Shown in pieces: positions 26,027 through 34,597 of a stretch of DNA of 64,000 nucleotides; position 1 is the stretch's first letter; every line of letters begins with the position of its first letter. This DNA comes from Bryobacter aggregatus MPL3. GTDB taxonomy: Bacteria > Acidobacteriota > Terriglobia > Bryobacterales > Bryobacteraceae. Position numbers and translations under genes: made by a program. The notes under the pieces are model-generated. The model was not told the DNA's origin. It saw only the letters and a program-made list of their open reading frames with translations, and searched no databases. The stretch is taken from NCBI RefSeq assembly GCF_000702445.1, contig NZ_JNIF01000003.1, positions 1,302,001-1,366,000 on the forward strand. The letters run 5' to 3'.

Positions 26027-26683
26027 TTACTTCCAGCGAATGCCCTTTGCTGTCTCAAAGAACAGAGTAAAGACATAGCGGGCCTGATCGTAGGCGTCGT
26101 CGCCACTCCCGCCCGCAGCCTTCAGCAGATGTTCCACTTCGACGAAGTAAGGTCCAGACCAGGGCGTTTCAATCGTCACCTTGCCCTGCGCGTCGGTGAA
26201 GAACTCCTTCTGCCAGCGGGGCGGGCCAAAGACATGGACAGGCGCCTTGGGCAGGGGAGCACCCTTCAGGAACAAGGTGAAGCTGTTGCTGCCAGCCGCA
26301 TCCGGCACGAGTTCGAGATCGGTCACTGCCTTGGTCTCGGTACGGCCGTACTTGGCAATATAGAAGCCCTTGGTCTTCACATTGGTCGTCTTATTCACGC
26401 CCACTTTCAGCGTATCTTCGACCAGGCGGACATCGCCGGAGCCGGTGACAGGAATGGCAAAGTGGTTTGCCTCTTTGGTCAGTGTCAGCGGCGTCTTGTC
26501 GACTCCGAGAAAGGCCTTCGGGGCCTTGATATAGTCCAGGAGCTTTCCACTGACTTCGCGTTTGTCTTCGGCCCATTCGCCGAAATAGGCCTTAGCCAGA
26601 GCTTTGTCTTTCTCAATCCAGACGGCGTGACCAAACATCATGGTGCTGCTGAGCAGCATGATAAGCATCAAATTTTTTTTCAT
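26027..26683 (-). CDS. DUF4198 domain periplasmic protein
   Basis: The 218-residue protein has a signal peptide (KKNLMLIMLLSSTMMFGHA). It continues HAVWIEKDKALAKAYFGEW, the histidine-led start of DUF4198 proteins, and has an Ig-like second half (KAPVHVFGPPRWQKEFFTDA, then GKVTIETPWSGPYFVEVEH). Members are often encoded with cobalt, nickel or iron uptake genes and are thought to help bind or present the metal in the periplasm. The gene follows the TonB receptor on the same strand by 20 nt, which supports a shared uptake task. Confidence 0.8.
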   Translation of the reverse strand: MKKNLMLIMLLSSTMMFGHAVWIEKDKALAKAYFGEWAEDKREVSGKLLDYIKAPKAFLGVDKTPLTLTKEANHFAIPVTGSGDVRLVEDTLKVGVNKTTNVKTKGFYIAKYGRTETKAVTDLELVPDAAGSNSFTLFLKGAPLPKAPVHVFGPPRWQKEFFTDAQGKVTIETPWSGPYFVEVEHLLKAAGGSGDDAYDQARYVFTLFFETAKGIRWK

Positions 26684-26703
26684 CGATCTTTTTCCTCTTG
26701 CCC

Positions 26704-29700
26704 TTAAAAAATCAGCTTCAGAGCCAACTGCACCGACCGCGGACCACCCGTCTGGTAGAGCGAATTCAACCCGCCCATCTGAGTGTTCTGTGTGTTGTAC
26801 GCCAAGCCGAAGCGCGCCGCACCGCTCGAGAGTTGGTTGTAAATCGACCCGAAGACCGGGTGATTGAAGACATTGAAGGCCTCGCCGCGGAATTGCAATC
26901 CAAAGCGCTCTGAGAGCTGAAACTGCCGCCGGATGGCGATGTCGGTTTGGAAAGTTCCAAACCCGTTTGCGACATTACGGCCGAGATTGCCATGGGTTCC
27001 AACCACGGTCGTGCTGAAGGCCGCAAAATTGATGCGGCGTCCACCGGGCGCAGCCTTGTCCGAAATGTAGAGCGGCTGACCGGCAACCAGGTTCGGTTGG
27101 TAGGAAACACTTGTCCCCAGAGTTGGATCGACGCCAGTGATGCCGAGAATATCAACCGGCATTCCAGACCGCGCGGAGATGCGCGTGTCCGTCGCCCAGT
27201 GTGCGAAGGCCGCGTTCAGCCAGGAGTGGCTATAGCGCCCTGGAAGCTCGTAGGTGATCGCGCTTTGGAAGTTGTGCCGGATGTCATAGTCCGAATTGCC
27301 GCGCAGCAGCTTGCTCACTCCAAAGTTGTTCGTAGCATCGTCAATCGTGTGGGACCAAGTGTAGAAGGCCGTTGCCTGGAGCCCCCTCGAGATCCGGCGC
27401 TGGAACTGAGCCTGCAGCCCGTGATAACTGGCGTTGGCGCCGTTCGTGGTCAGGTACAGACCCCAAGCCTTGAAGTCCGGATTGATCGCTCCCGCGGCTG
27501 CGGCATTGTAAGTCCAGGCGACAGGCAGTTGCCGGGTTGCCGAGCCGATGTAGTTCAACGTGAGGGTCTGGTTTTGACCTATGCCCTGTTCGACCGCCGC
27601 ACTCCACTGCATCGTGTAGGGAGATTTGATGTCGCGATTGATGGCGTAGACGCTGAAGTTGTACGGCGTTGCGATGCTTCCAACCGGAAGCTGGGCGATC
27701 TGATCGGCGGAGACCGGAAAGGCAGAGCCGACATTGAGAAATCGAAGCGCGCCCACCAGGCCAACACCAAAGTAGCCATGTGAAGCCATTGTATTGGTGG
27801 TGTCGTAGAACAAGCCACTGCCCAGGCGGAGTACGGTGTCCCAGCCATTGCTCTGACGCAGATGGTAGGCAAGACCGATGCGTGGAGCGAGGTTGTTCCA
27901 ACGCGTGTTCCACAATGGAGTGCCAGCGGGCGCCATCTTTGCCGTTGCCAGGTTGCGGGTCTGGTCTAGATTGTAGGGAATGTTGCCATTGCTGTCAGAG
28001 GGCGGCGGATTGACGTCCCAACGCAGCCCAAGCGACAGGCTGAGTCGAGAGTTGATCTTCCACTCATCCTGAAGGAAGGCGGAAAAGTTGGTGTAGATCG
28101 GGCTCACATCGCCAGAGAAGCGCTCGAGCGTCACATTCGGCGCCGTGTTCGCCATCAGTTCGGTATAGGTGTTGTAGAGAGCAAACTGATAGAGCGAGGG
28201 AGAGGCCTGTTGGGTAGCCAGACGGCGATAGTCGATGCCGGCCTTTAGATTGTGCCTCCCCAGCGACAGGCTGAAGCTATCGGTGAGATTGATCTGCTGC
28301 TGCAGATTGCGCTTGCTGTTCAAGGCGTAGCTCGGCCGCAGACCCCACTGCAGATAGATGTCGACCCAGTGCTGGTCGGAATTGCTATAGCCCGGAATCG
28401 CTGAAATCTTCAATGGCGTGGCGCCACCGAAGTTGTCGAGGGTATGAAGGAGGCCCTGCCCGTTGCGCGTGAGGTTGAAGCGCAGCTCGTTGTTGGCGCG
28501 CGCACTGAAGATGTTCGTTGCCCCGAGGGTCAGAGTCTTTGCACTGCCCAACTGCGAGGTGGAGCGAGCCATGTTTGAGGTGCTCCGAGTGATGCTCTCC
28601 GACGGCGCGTCGCTGTAGCGGCCAAAGACTTTGAAGGTGTCGGTAATGCTGTGGTCCATGCGCAGGCTGGAACTGTTGATCGAACCTGGGTTAGACCAGA
28701 CGCCGGTGAAGCTGGCCAGGCCTTGCACGGTTTCAGGCCCATTTGGAAGCGGGAAGGCATTGAGGAAGACGCGCAAGGGAACGGGTGCATTCGCGCGCAT
28801 GGCCAGGCTGGGGACATCTGTCACCACTGCAGGCTGCGGGGTGCGCAAACGCAGGCCTTCATACGAAAAGAAGAAGAAGGTGCGGTCTTTGCCGTTGTAA
28901 AGCTTTGGAATGTGCAAGGGGCCACCCAAGGTGCCTCCGAAGTCGTTCTGCCGCTGCTTCGGTTTCTGAGTGCCAGTGGCGTTGCTGAAGAAGTTGTTCG
29001 CATCGAGAGCATCGTTGCGGAAGTAGTTGAACAGCGAACCATGGAAGCCGTTGGTACCCGAGCGAGTGGTGAAGGAGAACTGCCCGCCAGGACCGCGGCC
29101 ATACTCAGCGGAATAGGTAGAAGTGGTGGCGCGAAACTCCTGCAGCGCGTCGACCGACACGAGGCTCTGTGTGGTGCCCAGCGCCGTCTCGCCCGGAGTG
29201 GAGCCGCCATAACCTGCACCCCAACCGGGAGTGGACGGCGAGGCGCCCGTGTTCGCGCTGACTCCATCGACTGTGAAGTAATTCGATTCCGTCCGCTGGC
29301 CATTCACGCTCATCGCACCGCTCTGACCGGTGCCTCGACTGGACACGACGGCGGTTACGCCCGGCACCAGCGTCAGCAGCGATTGGAAGGAGCGCCCATT
29401 GAGAGGCATGTTCTCCACAAAGTGCCGGTCGATCACCGTGCTGACGCTCGCATCGACGGTGTTGATGTTGATCCCGCTGCCATTGACGGTCATCGCCTGG
29501 CTGAGGCTGCCCACCGGAAGCAGAATCTCGCGGGCTACCTTTGCGGCGACCTCGAGCTTGATGTCTTCAATGATCTGCTTCTGAAAGCCAACCGCTTCTA
29601 CGCTGAGTTCATAGCGTCCTGGCGGCAAGGAGGGCAGATTGTAGATGCCCAGCCCGTTACTACTGACGGTCAACTGAACGTTGGTATCGAGATTCCGAAT

Positions 29701-29844
29701 GGTCAGCCGCGCATTGGCAACCGCTGCCCCAGTGGTGTCTCTCACAAAGCCGGAGAGTTCCGCAGGTTGTGTCCAGGCTGGCGCTGCCAGCAGCACAATG
29801 CCTAGTAAATATTGTGCCAATTGAGAGTTTCTTTGGTGTTTCAT
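26704..29844 (-). CDS. TonB-dependent receptor with N-terminal carboxypeptidase-regulatory domain
   Basis: The 1046-residue outer-membrane protein has a signal peptide (ending near APAWTQ) and an Ig-like carboxypeptidase-regulatory domain at about 28-110 (AELSGFVRDTTGAAVANARL). The plug follows (VIDRHFVENMPLNGRSFQSL with QSLLTLVPGV), then a 22-strand-type barrel ending in phenylalanine (SVQLALKLIF). This is the Oar/SusC-unlike acidobacterial type. Its ligand is not readable, but co-transcription with a PepSY membrane reductase-like protein and DUF4198 favours a metal or metal chelate. Its ATG directly follows the stop of the PepSY gene. Confidence 0.92.
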   Translation of the reverse strand: MKHQRNSQLAQYLLGIVLLAAPAWTQPAELSGFVRDTTGAAVANARLTIRNLDTNVQLTVSSNGLGIYNLPSLPPGRYELSVEAVGFQKQIIEDIKLEVAAKVAREILLPVGSLSQAMTVNGSGININTVDASVSTVIDRHFVENMPLNGRSFQSLLTLVPGVTAVVSSRGTGQSGAMSVNGQRTESNYFTVDGVSANTGASPSTPGWGAGYGGSTPGETALGTTQSLVSVDALQEFRATTSTYSAEYGRGPGGQFSFTTRSGTNGFHGSLFNYFRNDALDANNFFSNATGTQKPKQRQNDFGGTLGGPLHIPKLYNGKDRTFFFFSYEGLRLRTPQPAVVTDVPSLAMRANAPVPLRVFLNAFPLPNGPETVQGLASFTGVWSNPGSINSSSLRMDHSITDTFKVFGRYSDAPSESITRSTSNMARSTSQLGSAKTLTLGATNIFSARANNELRFNLTRNGQGLLHTLDNFGGATPLKISAIPGYSNSDQHWVDIYLQWGLRPSYALNSKRNLQQQINLTDSFSLSLGRHNLKAGIDYRRLATQQASPSLYQFALYNTYTELMANTAPNVTLERFSGDVSPIYTNFSAFLQDEWKINSRLSLSLGLRWDVNPPPSDSNGNIPYNLDQTRNLATAKMAPAGTPLWNTRWNNLAPRIGLAYHLRQSNGWDTVLRLGSGLFYDTTNTMASHGYFGVGLVGALRFLNVGSAFPVSADQIAQLPVGSIATPYNFSVYAINRDIKSPYTMQWSAAVEQGIGQNQTLTLNYIGSATRQLPVAWTYNAAAAGAINPDFKAWGLYLTTNGANASYHGLQAQFQRRISRGLQATAFYTWSHTIDDATNNFGVSKLLRGNSDYDIRHNFQSAITYELPGRYSHSWLNAAFAHWATDTRISARSGMPVDILGITGVDPTLGTSVSYQPNLVAGQPLYISDKAAPGGRRINFAAFSTTVVGTHGNLGRNVANGFGTFQTDIAIRRQFQLSERFGLQFRGEAFNVFNHPVFGSIYNQLSSGAARFGLAYNTQNTQMGGLNSLYQTGGPRSVQLALKLIF

Positions 29845-31017
29845 TTACTTCCTGTTCCAAGCTCGCTGCATCTGAGCCCATTGCTTCCCGAGGTAGCGAT
29901 TCCAATACATCAGCGCACCGGTAATGACCAGGGCTGGGAGAGAGAGTCCGAGCAGAGCCCAGAGAATTTTGACGGTAAGACCCCACTGCGTGCCGAAATG
30001 CAAGGGATAGATCGACCACAGAATCCAATCGCCCGCCGTGTGCGTGAGCCCTCTCTGCCAAGTGCCGAGATGCCGACCGGTATAGGGATCAAAATAGAGG
30101 TAGTCTGACTCCAGCAGAGTTCCGGTCGTACTCCTCGACACATAGACCAGCATCGGCGCGGGTGCGGCGGGCAGGCTCACCGCAGTCAGATTGCGACCCG
30201 CACTCAACCTCTCTGCTTCGGCCAGAATCACAGCGGGATCCTGCCGTGGCATACCCTTCTTCACCGCTTCTACCGCGAATCGCTTCATTGGATTCGAAAG
30301 CGGCGAAAACTGGGTGATCACACTGGTAACCGGTGCAGGCCAGGCAAAGTAGACGCCAGTAAGGGCCCAAAACGCGACGATCGAGAGAGTCCAGAAGCCG
30401 ATCACGTTATGGGCATCGAAGTTGATGCGCTTCCAGCTTTTGGAGAAGTCGACGATAAATCCTCGCTTCCAGGACTGAATCCCGGGCCACCACAAGAGCA
30501 GTCCACTGCCGGTGAGGATCAGCAGGAATACAGAGCCAATGCCATTCAGAGTGAGACCAGAGGCGCGAGGAAGAAGCAGAAAGTAGTGAAACTGCCCGAC
30601 GAGCCGTAGGAAGGCATGCTGCGCGGCAGTCTCAGTTCCGAGCACGCGGCCGGTATTGGGATCGAGAGCAACCGTCAGCGTTCCGTCTTTGCCAGGGAGC
30701 AGACCCATATAGGCCGGAAGGTCGGGCTTCGGAGCATAGATGAAACTGATTGTCCGATTTGGTACCGCCTTCTCGATCAGCGATATGGCGGCCGCCATAT
30801 CAATCTGAGCCCTCCCGTCCCATTGGGCGCGAAGCTCGGCAGGGCGGCTCCAGGCCTCCAGTTCTTTGCGGAACACCAGAATTGAACCGGTAATTCCGAT
30901 CAGAACGACATAAAGCGCCACAAACAGTCCCACCCAAAGATGGATCTGAAAGAACGCCTTGCGAAGCCAGAGCTGTTGGGGAGAACGGACGAAACGGGTT
31001 ACGAAGCTGAAGTTCAT
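29845..31017 (-). CDS. PepSY-associated transmembrane protein
   Basis: The 390-residue inner-membrane protein has four main helices: FFQIHLWVGLFVALYVVLIG, the segment LNGIGSVFLLILTGSGLLLWW, FWTLSIVAFWALTGVYFAWP and a C-terminal helix near 360-385. Between them lie periplasmic PepSY-type domains (RVLGTETAAQHAFLRLVGQF, then HYFLLLPRAS). Such proteins sit beside siderophore or other TonB receptors and some act as ferric reductases (FsrB/PiuB-like). It is the first gene of the operon, preceded by two abutting palindromes. Confidence 0.88.
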   Translation of the reverse strand: MNFSFVTRFVRSPQQLWLRKAFFQIHLWVGLFVALYVVLIGITGSILVFRKELEAWSRPAELRAQWDGRAQIDMAAAISLIEKAVPNRTISFIYAPKPDLPAYMGLLPGKDGTLTVALDPNTGRVLGTETAAQHAFLRLVGQFHYFLLLPRASGLTLNGIGSVFLLILTGSGLLLWWPGIQSWKRGFIVDFSKSWKRINFDAHNVIGFWTLSIVAFWALTGVYFAWPAPVTSVITQFSPLSNPMKRFAVEAVKKGMPRQDPAVILAEAERLSAGRNLTAVSLPAAPAPMLVYVSRSTTGTLLESDYLYFDPYTGRHLGTWQRGLTHTAGDWILWSIYPLHFGTQWGLTVKILWALLGLSLPALVITGALMYWNRYLGKQWAQMQRAWNRK

Positions 31018-31025
31018 TCTATAAA

Positions 31026-31061
31026 ATGCAATTTACTTGCATCTACAGATGTTGACTGTAG
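31026..31061. promoter_or_regulatory. two abutting palindromes in front of the PepSY/TonB operon
   Basis: ATGCAA-TTTAC-TTGCAT (31026-31042) is a perfect 6-bp inverted repeat and is followed without a gap by CTACAG-ATGTTGA-CTGTAG (31043-31061), also perfect. They lie 9-44 nt upstream of the PepSY ATG on the minus strand, where a repressor would sit. Neither is a textbook Fur box. Binding by a metal regulator is inference. Confidence 0.5.
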
Positions 31062-31141
31062 CATACGAGACCAGTTTGGTCCAAGTACTTCGAGGAAGAA
31101 AAATTCAGAATTGATTTGAAGAAAATGGAGGTGGGAAAGAG

Positions 31142-31792
31142 TCAGCGGCGGACGCAGAGCGCGCGATTCAGTCCAGCATCCCCTGCAGCGACAGACGCAC
31201 GAGCGCCATCGGCAAAATCGAGGGCCCAGTTCTCTGCTTCTTCGTTGCCTTGCGTGGAACTCCAGGCCCATCCGGAGAGCTTCAATGGGACAATCACGCG
31301 AAAACCACGCTCGTCGGCCGTGCCGCCGAAGAGCGGTTGCAGTTCATCAATCGTGGGGAGCCGCCAGTCTTTATGGCCGGCAAGATCGAGGTGGCTGCAA
31401 TAGTAGTTCGCCTGGCTGACGGTGACGCCCGAACCATTGTCGGCGGCAGCCCAAAGCAAACCGCTACGTTCATCTTTCCAGGTCCCCTGCTTCAGAATCT
31501 GAACGCCGAGCAGGTGCGCGCGCAAGGGGATGTGGACCGTCGCCGGGAGTGCGGACGAGACAAGAATCAGCTTCCGCCACGGGGTGGCGGCGGGTTGCGC
31601 TGCGATCGCTTGGAGCTGGTGCTCTCCAGGTGGAAGACTGAGCCGCAGGGGCTGGCCGGGCCTGAGGTCACCTGAAGGTTTTCCATCAATTTCCAGACGC
31701 GCCGCCGCATCGGACTGGATCGTGACATTCGGGTCTGGCTGCTGGGCCGGCAGGGAGAGGGAGAAGAGGAGAGGGAAAAGAATTCTTAGCAT
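31142..31792 (-). CDS. secreted Lcl C-terminal (DUF1566) domain protein
   Basis: The 216-residue protein has a signal peptide (LRILFPLLFSLSLPAQQ), a PEGA-like beta domain (about 25-75, with IDGKPSGDLRPGQPLRLSL), and a DUF1566/Lcl domain: DERSGLLWAAADNGSGV, then ANYYCSHLDLAGHKDWRLPT, with IDELQPLF and the final WALDFADGAR and ALCVRR. Lcl-type domains are surface-adhesion or lectin-like modules (named after a Legionella collagen-like adhesin). The gene lies downstream of the TlpA-like gene with a hairpin between them. Confidence 0.75.
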   Translation of the reverse strand: MLRILFPLLFSLSLPAQQPDPNVTIQSDAAARLEIDGKPSGDLRPGQPLRLSLPPGEHQLQAIAAQPAATPWRKLILVSSALPATVHIPLRAHLLGVQILKQGTWKDERSGLLWAAADNGSGVTVSQANYYCSHLDLAGHKDWRLPTIDELQPLFGGTADERGFRVIVPLKLSGWAWSSTQGNEEAENWALDFADGARASVAAGDAGLNRALCVRR

Positions 31793-31806
31793 CGTATTTC
31801 AAGACC

Positions 31807-31838
31807 GCCGCTGGCGCACCATCCAGTACGCCAGCGGC
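31807..31838. terminator. perfect 10-bp hairpin between the TlpA-like and Lcl genes
   Basis: GCCGCTGGCG and CGCCAGCGGC flank a 12-nt loop in the 55-nt gap between two same-strand genes. No U-run follows on the minus strand, so it is more likely an RNA processing or stability element than an efficient terminator. Confidence 0.4.
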
Positions 31839-31847
31839 AGAGACTAA

Positions 31848-33185
31848 CTAACGGCGAGCAGAAGTCACAGGTGCTGCGCTTTCCGACGGAGCCTTCTCGC
31901 GCAAGAGACCATCAATGATCGAGGTGAACTCTTCTTTGAGGGCCGCATGATAAGGACCGCTGGCTGGTGCCGCAAAACCGGAATGCACCGCCTTCACCTT
32001 GCCGTCGCGGCCGATGAAGAAGGTGGCGGGCCAGGTGTTCAGATTGACAGCCTGGGGCACCTTATCCCACATCTCGGCAGGAGTTCCAGCCAGTAGATAG
32101 GGATAGGGCACGCCATACTTCTTGATGAAGGCCTTGACGCGAGTCAGCGACTGCAGTTGATCTTCCTCTTCAAAATCGAGAGCGATCACCTGTACGCCCT
32201 TGTCGGCATATTTCTTCTGGAGTTGCACCAGATACTGCGCTTCGTCGTGGCAGTTGGGGCACCAGGTGCCCGTCACCACGGCCACCACCACCTTGCCCTT
32301 GACCAGCGGATCTTCGTTCGAGATCGTCTTGCCGTTTACGTCGGGGAAGCTGTAGGTGAAGACCTCATTCGGGTCACGCACGGTGGTGTGGGTGAGGAAG
32401 TTGGAGGGTTCGGGAAGTCCCTTGGCACGAGCGACCTCGGGACGGTAGGCCGTTACTTCCACCACACGCGGCACCGCGTTGAGCTTCACGCTCAGGCTGC
32501 CGTCCGCTTGCGGGGTTAGCTCAATCCGGCCGGGACGCGCGCCATCGTAATGGCTGGCGATGAAGCTGCCATCCTTGAACTCGCCGGTGAGTGCGCCGGT
32601 GTCACCATCGATGCGCAGCACGGTGGCCAGAATCTCAGCGTCCTTCTGTTCGACGACGACACGCCAGGCCTTCTCTCCCTTGGCGGTCTCTTGAGCGACT
32701 TCCCACACGCCGCCGATCTGCGGAATGTTGCCGAGCTTGGCCGCCGTGGGCGCCACATAACGCTTGGCGTGGAAGGGAGTGCCAGCCGGGGAACGATATG
32801 CGGCAGCCTGCCGCTCCGTGCCTGCATACTGTTGGTTGCCCTGCGGACCAGCCGCGGCCGTCCGCTTGCGGAGAGAAATGATCTGGCCGTCGAGTTCGCC
32901 ATCTTTCCACTCCGCCTGGATCGAAGTCAGGTAATGCTCAAAGTTCAGTTCGATCTTGCCGTTGCTGATCTTGGCGCTTGAGGTGGTTTTCGGGTCGCGC
33001 CCGTTATAGAGCGTCCCGACGACGGAGTCGCCGTCCTGAGAGATGTCGAGGCGAAACGGGATGGAGACGCCGTTGGCGGACTGGAGCGAGGCGGCCCAAC
33101 GTCCGTTCCAATTCTCTGCCGCGGAGGCGCTGAGCCCCCAGACAAGGGTAGCCGCGATGGCTAGAGATTTCGCAGTGATCTGCAT
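31848..33185 (-). CDS. exported TlpA-like thioredoxin-domain protein with lipocalin-like N-terminal region
   Basis: The 445-residue protein has a signal peptide (about 1-23) and a beta-rich N-terminal part up to about 250 (WNGRWAASLQSANGVSIPFR, then VVGTLYNGRD). From about 275 follows a TlpA/AhpC-TSA thioredoxin fold with the active site GTWCPNC (C309, C312), FEEEDQLQ and the cis-proline segment NLNTWPATFFIGRDGKVKAV. Such proteins reduce periplasmic disulfides or deliver electrons to haem proteins. It is encoded directly after a CxxCH protein, which suggests a role in maturation or redox partnering. Confidence 0.85.
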   Translation of the reverse strand: MQITAKSLAIAATLVWGLSASAAENWNGRWAASLQSANGVSIPFRLDISQDGDSVVGTLYNGRDPKTTSSAKISNGKIELNFEHYLTSIQAEWKDGELDGQIISLRKRTAAAGPQGNQQYAGTERQAAAYRSPAGTPFHAKRYVAPTAAKLGNIPQIGGVWEVAQETAKGEKAWRVVVEQKDAEILATVLRIDGDTGALTGEFKDGSFIASHYDGARPGRIELTPQADGSLSVKLNAVPRVVEVTAYRPEVARAKGLPEPSNFLTHTTVRDPNEVFTYSFPDVNGKTISNEDPLVKGKVVVAVVTGTWCPNCHDEAQYLVQLQKKYADKGVQVIALDFEEEDQLQSLTRVKAFIKKYGVPYPYLLAGTPAEMWDKVPQAVNLNTWPATFFIGRDGKVKAVHSGFAAPASGPYHAALKEEFTSIIDGLLREKAPSESAAPVTSARR

Positions 33186-33208
33186 AGTTGCGTACCTTTC
33201 GGGTTTAC

Positions 33209-34513
33209 TTAGCGTTGGAGTTGAGCCGGTGGGGGTGCCGGCGCGGAGACCTGGCTGACGGGCTGGCCGAGGAACTGCTTCCAGTCCTCCGGCAATCCGG
33301 GCTTGGTATCCACAAGGATTTCGAGGATCGCCCGACGATCCTCGGCTGACACTGCGGCGAAGTCGGGGCTTTGATCGCGGCCGCTGAGTACTTCGAACAG
33401 GCGCTGCAACAGGTAGTCGCGGGCTGGGCCCGGAATGGCGTCGAAGGCGTCCGAGTAGATCAAGTAACTGCAGGGGTACTTGAAGATCCGTTTCTCCAGG
33501 TCAAAATCCCGCAAGGAACGGCCTTTGCGGTCTCGTGGCCCGAGAGCAGAGAAGTCTTTTGTGAACGTGGAGGATTCGTGGAGGCCCGCAGGGAGCGCGG
33601 CTTCCCTGGTAAACAGAAGATAGCGGAGAGCCGCCTCCGCGGCAGTCTCATACTGTTGCCTGGTCTCGGCAGATGGCTGGACCGGAGCGCTCGCCTTCTT
33701 TGCGTCATTGTGCAGGCCGAGGCGATAGCGATAGTTCGTCTCGGTGACGAGATTGTGCATCTGCGTCTGGTGGGCGAGCACCAGATGGGCAACGACGTCA
33801 CTGTGACGAGTGAGAAAGCGTGAGGTATCGACCACGCCCTCGAGATTCTCTTTGCCCTGAGTGCCGGTGACATACCAGCCGCCCCAACGCTTCTCAATGG
33901 GAGTTTCGTGGCCCATCGTGTAAATAGGGGCGCCGCCTTTGGGATAGCCGCTCGGCGCAGTGACCACGGAGCGAACCATCACTCCGGGAATGCCGCGTGT
34001 CGCCGTCGCGATGTGGCATTGCACGCAATCGAGTTGGGCGCGCTCAAAGCGGGGTTTATCCACCTGCTGCTCATTCAGCACATAGAAAACAGCACCCTGG
34101 GTGGCATCAAAGGCAATGAGCTCCAGCGACTTCGAGTTCAGCACCTGACCGACATAGACATTGTCATTGAAATACAGCGCACGCGGCGTCTTGGGGGAAA
34201 TGTGTTGGAACTGGAGACTGGTTTTCGAATAGACGAGCGTTTGCGAAGTGGCCGGAACTCCAAGAGCCGCAAGAACCGACTTCAGATAGCCGTGGTCAGG
34301 CTCGTAGGCGAGCTGGATCTTGCCGCTGTCGAGCTGCCGGTTCAGTTGGGTGATCTGGTCGTTGAGGGTCTTCGAAGCGCGGTAGCCGATTGGCGCGTCG
34401 GCGAAAGGAAGGAAGCCTTGATTCTTCACGACAGGAGTCTGGGCGAAGAGCGAGGCACAGAAGAGGGCCTGCCATAGGCAGATCAGACGCTTTTTGGGGG
34501 CATTCTGGCTCAC
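33209..34513 (-). CDS. exported monohaem cytochrome c-like protein
   Basis: The 434-residue protein has a signal peptide (ICLWQALFCASLFAQT) and a single haem-c site, C163-VQ-C166-H167. The surrounding segments (FDATQGAVFYVLNEQQ, GIPGVMVRSVVTAPSGYP and GHETPIEKRWGGWYVTG) recur in an uncharacterised acidobacterial/planctomycete group of large cytochromes. No second haem site is visible, which argues against a classic dihaem peroxidase. The methionine or histidine distal ligand cannot be assigned. It is the likely first gene of the block, with a 14-bp palindrome in its upstream region. Confidence 0.7.
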   Translation of the reverse strand: MSQNAPKKRLICLWQALFCASLFAQTPVVKNQGFLPFADAPIGYRASKTLNDQITQLNRQLDSGKIQLAYEPDHGYLKSVLAALGVPATSQTLVYSKTSLQFQHISPKTPRALYFNDNVYVGQVLNSKSLELIAFDATQGAVFYVLNEQQVDKPRFERAQLDCVQCHIATATRGIPGVMVRSVVTAPSGYPKGGAPIYTMGHETPIEKRWGGWYVTGTQGKENLEGVVDTSRFLTRHSDVVAHLVLAHQTQMHNLVTETNYRYRLGLHNDAKKASAPVQPSAETRQQYETAAEAALRYLLFTREAALPAGLHESSTFTKDFSALGPRDRKGRSLRDFDLEKRIFKYPCSYLIYSDAFDAIPGPARDYLLQRLFEVLSGRDQSPDFAAVSAEDRRAILEILVDTKPGLPEDWKQFLGQPVSQVSAPAPPPAQLQR

Positions 34514-34542
34514 TGAGCCGAGTATGCCATATTCTAGATCAA

Positions 34543-34556
34543 AATACTATAGTATT
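34543..34556. promoter_or_regulatory. 14-bp perfect palindrome AATACTATAGTATT
   Basis: The palindrome is 30-43 nt upstream of the cytochrome ATG and stands out as A/T-rich against its neighbourhood. Size and symmetry fit the binding site of a small dimeric repressor of the BlaI/CopY or PadR kind, but this is inference from shape alone. Such a regulator is encoded in the window, though not next to it. Confidence 0.45.
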
Positions 34557-34597
34557 CTTTCAGGCCGAAAAGGTTTCCGGCCTTGCGAAGATCTGCG

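Noticed and set aside
28651-29805. 384-codon plus-strand frame opposite the TonB receptor gene
   Set aside because: Compositionally biased shadow of a conserved receptor; no start signal and no recognisable motif.
33209-34513. Dihaem cytochrome c peroxidase
   Set aside because: Only one CxxCH site is present, whereas the MauG/CcpA family needs two.
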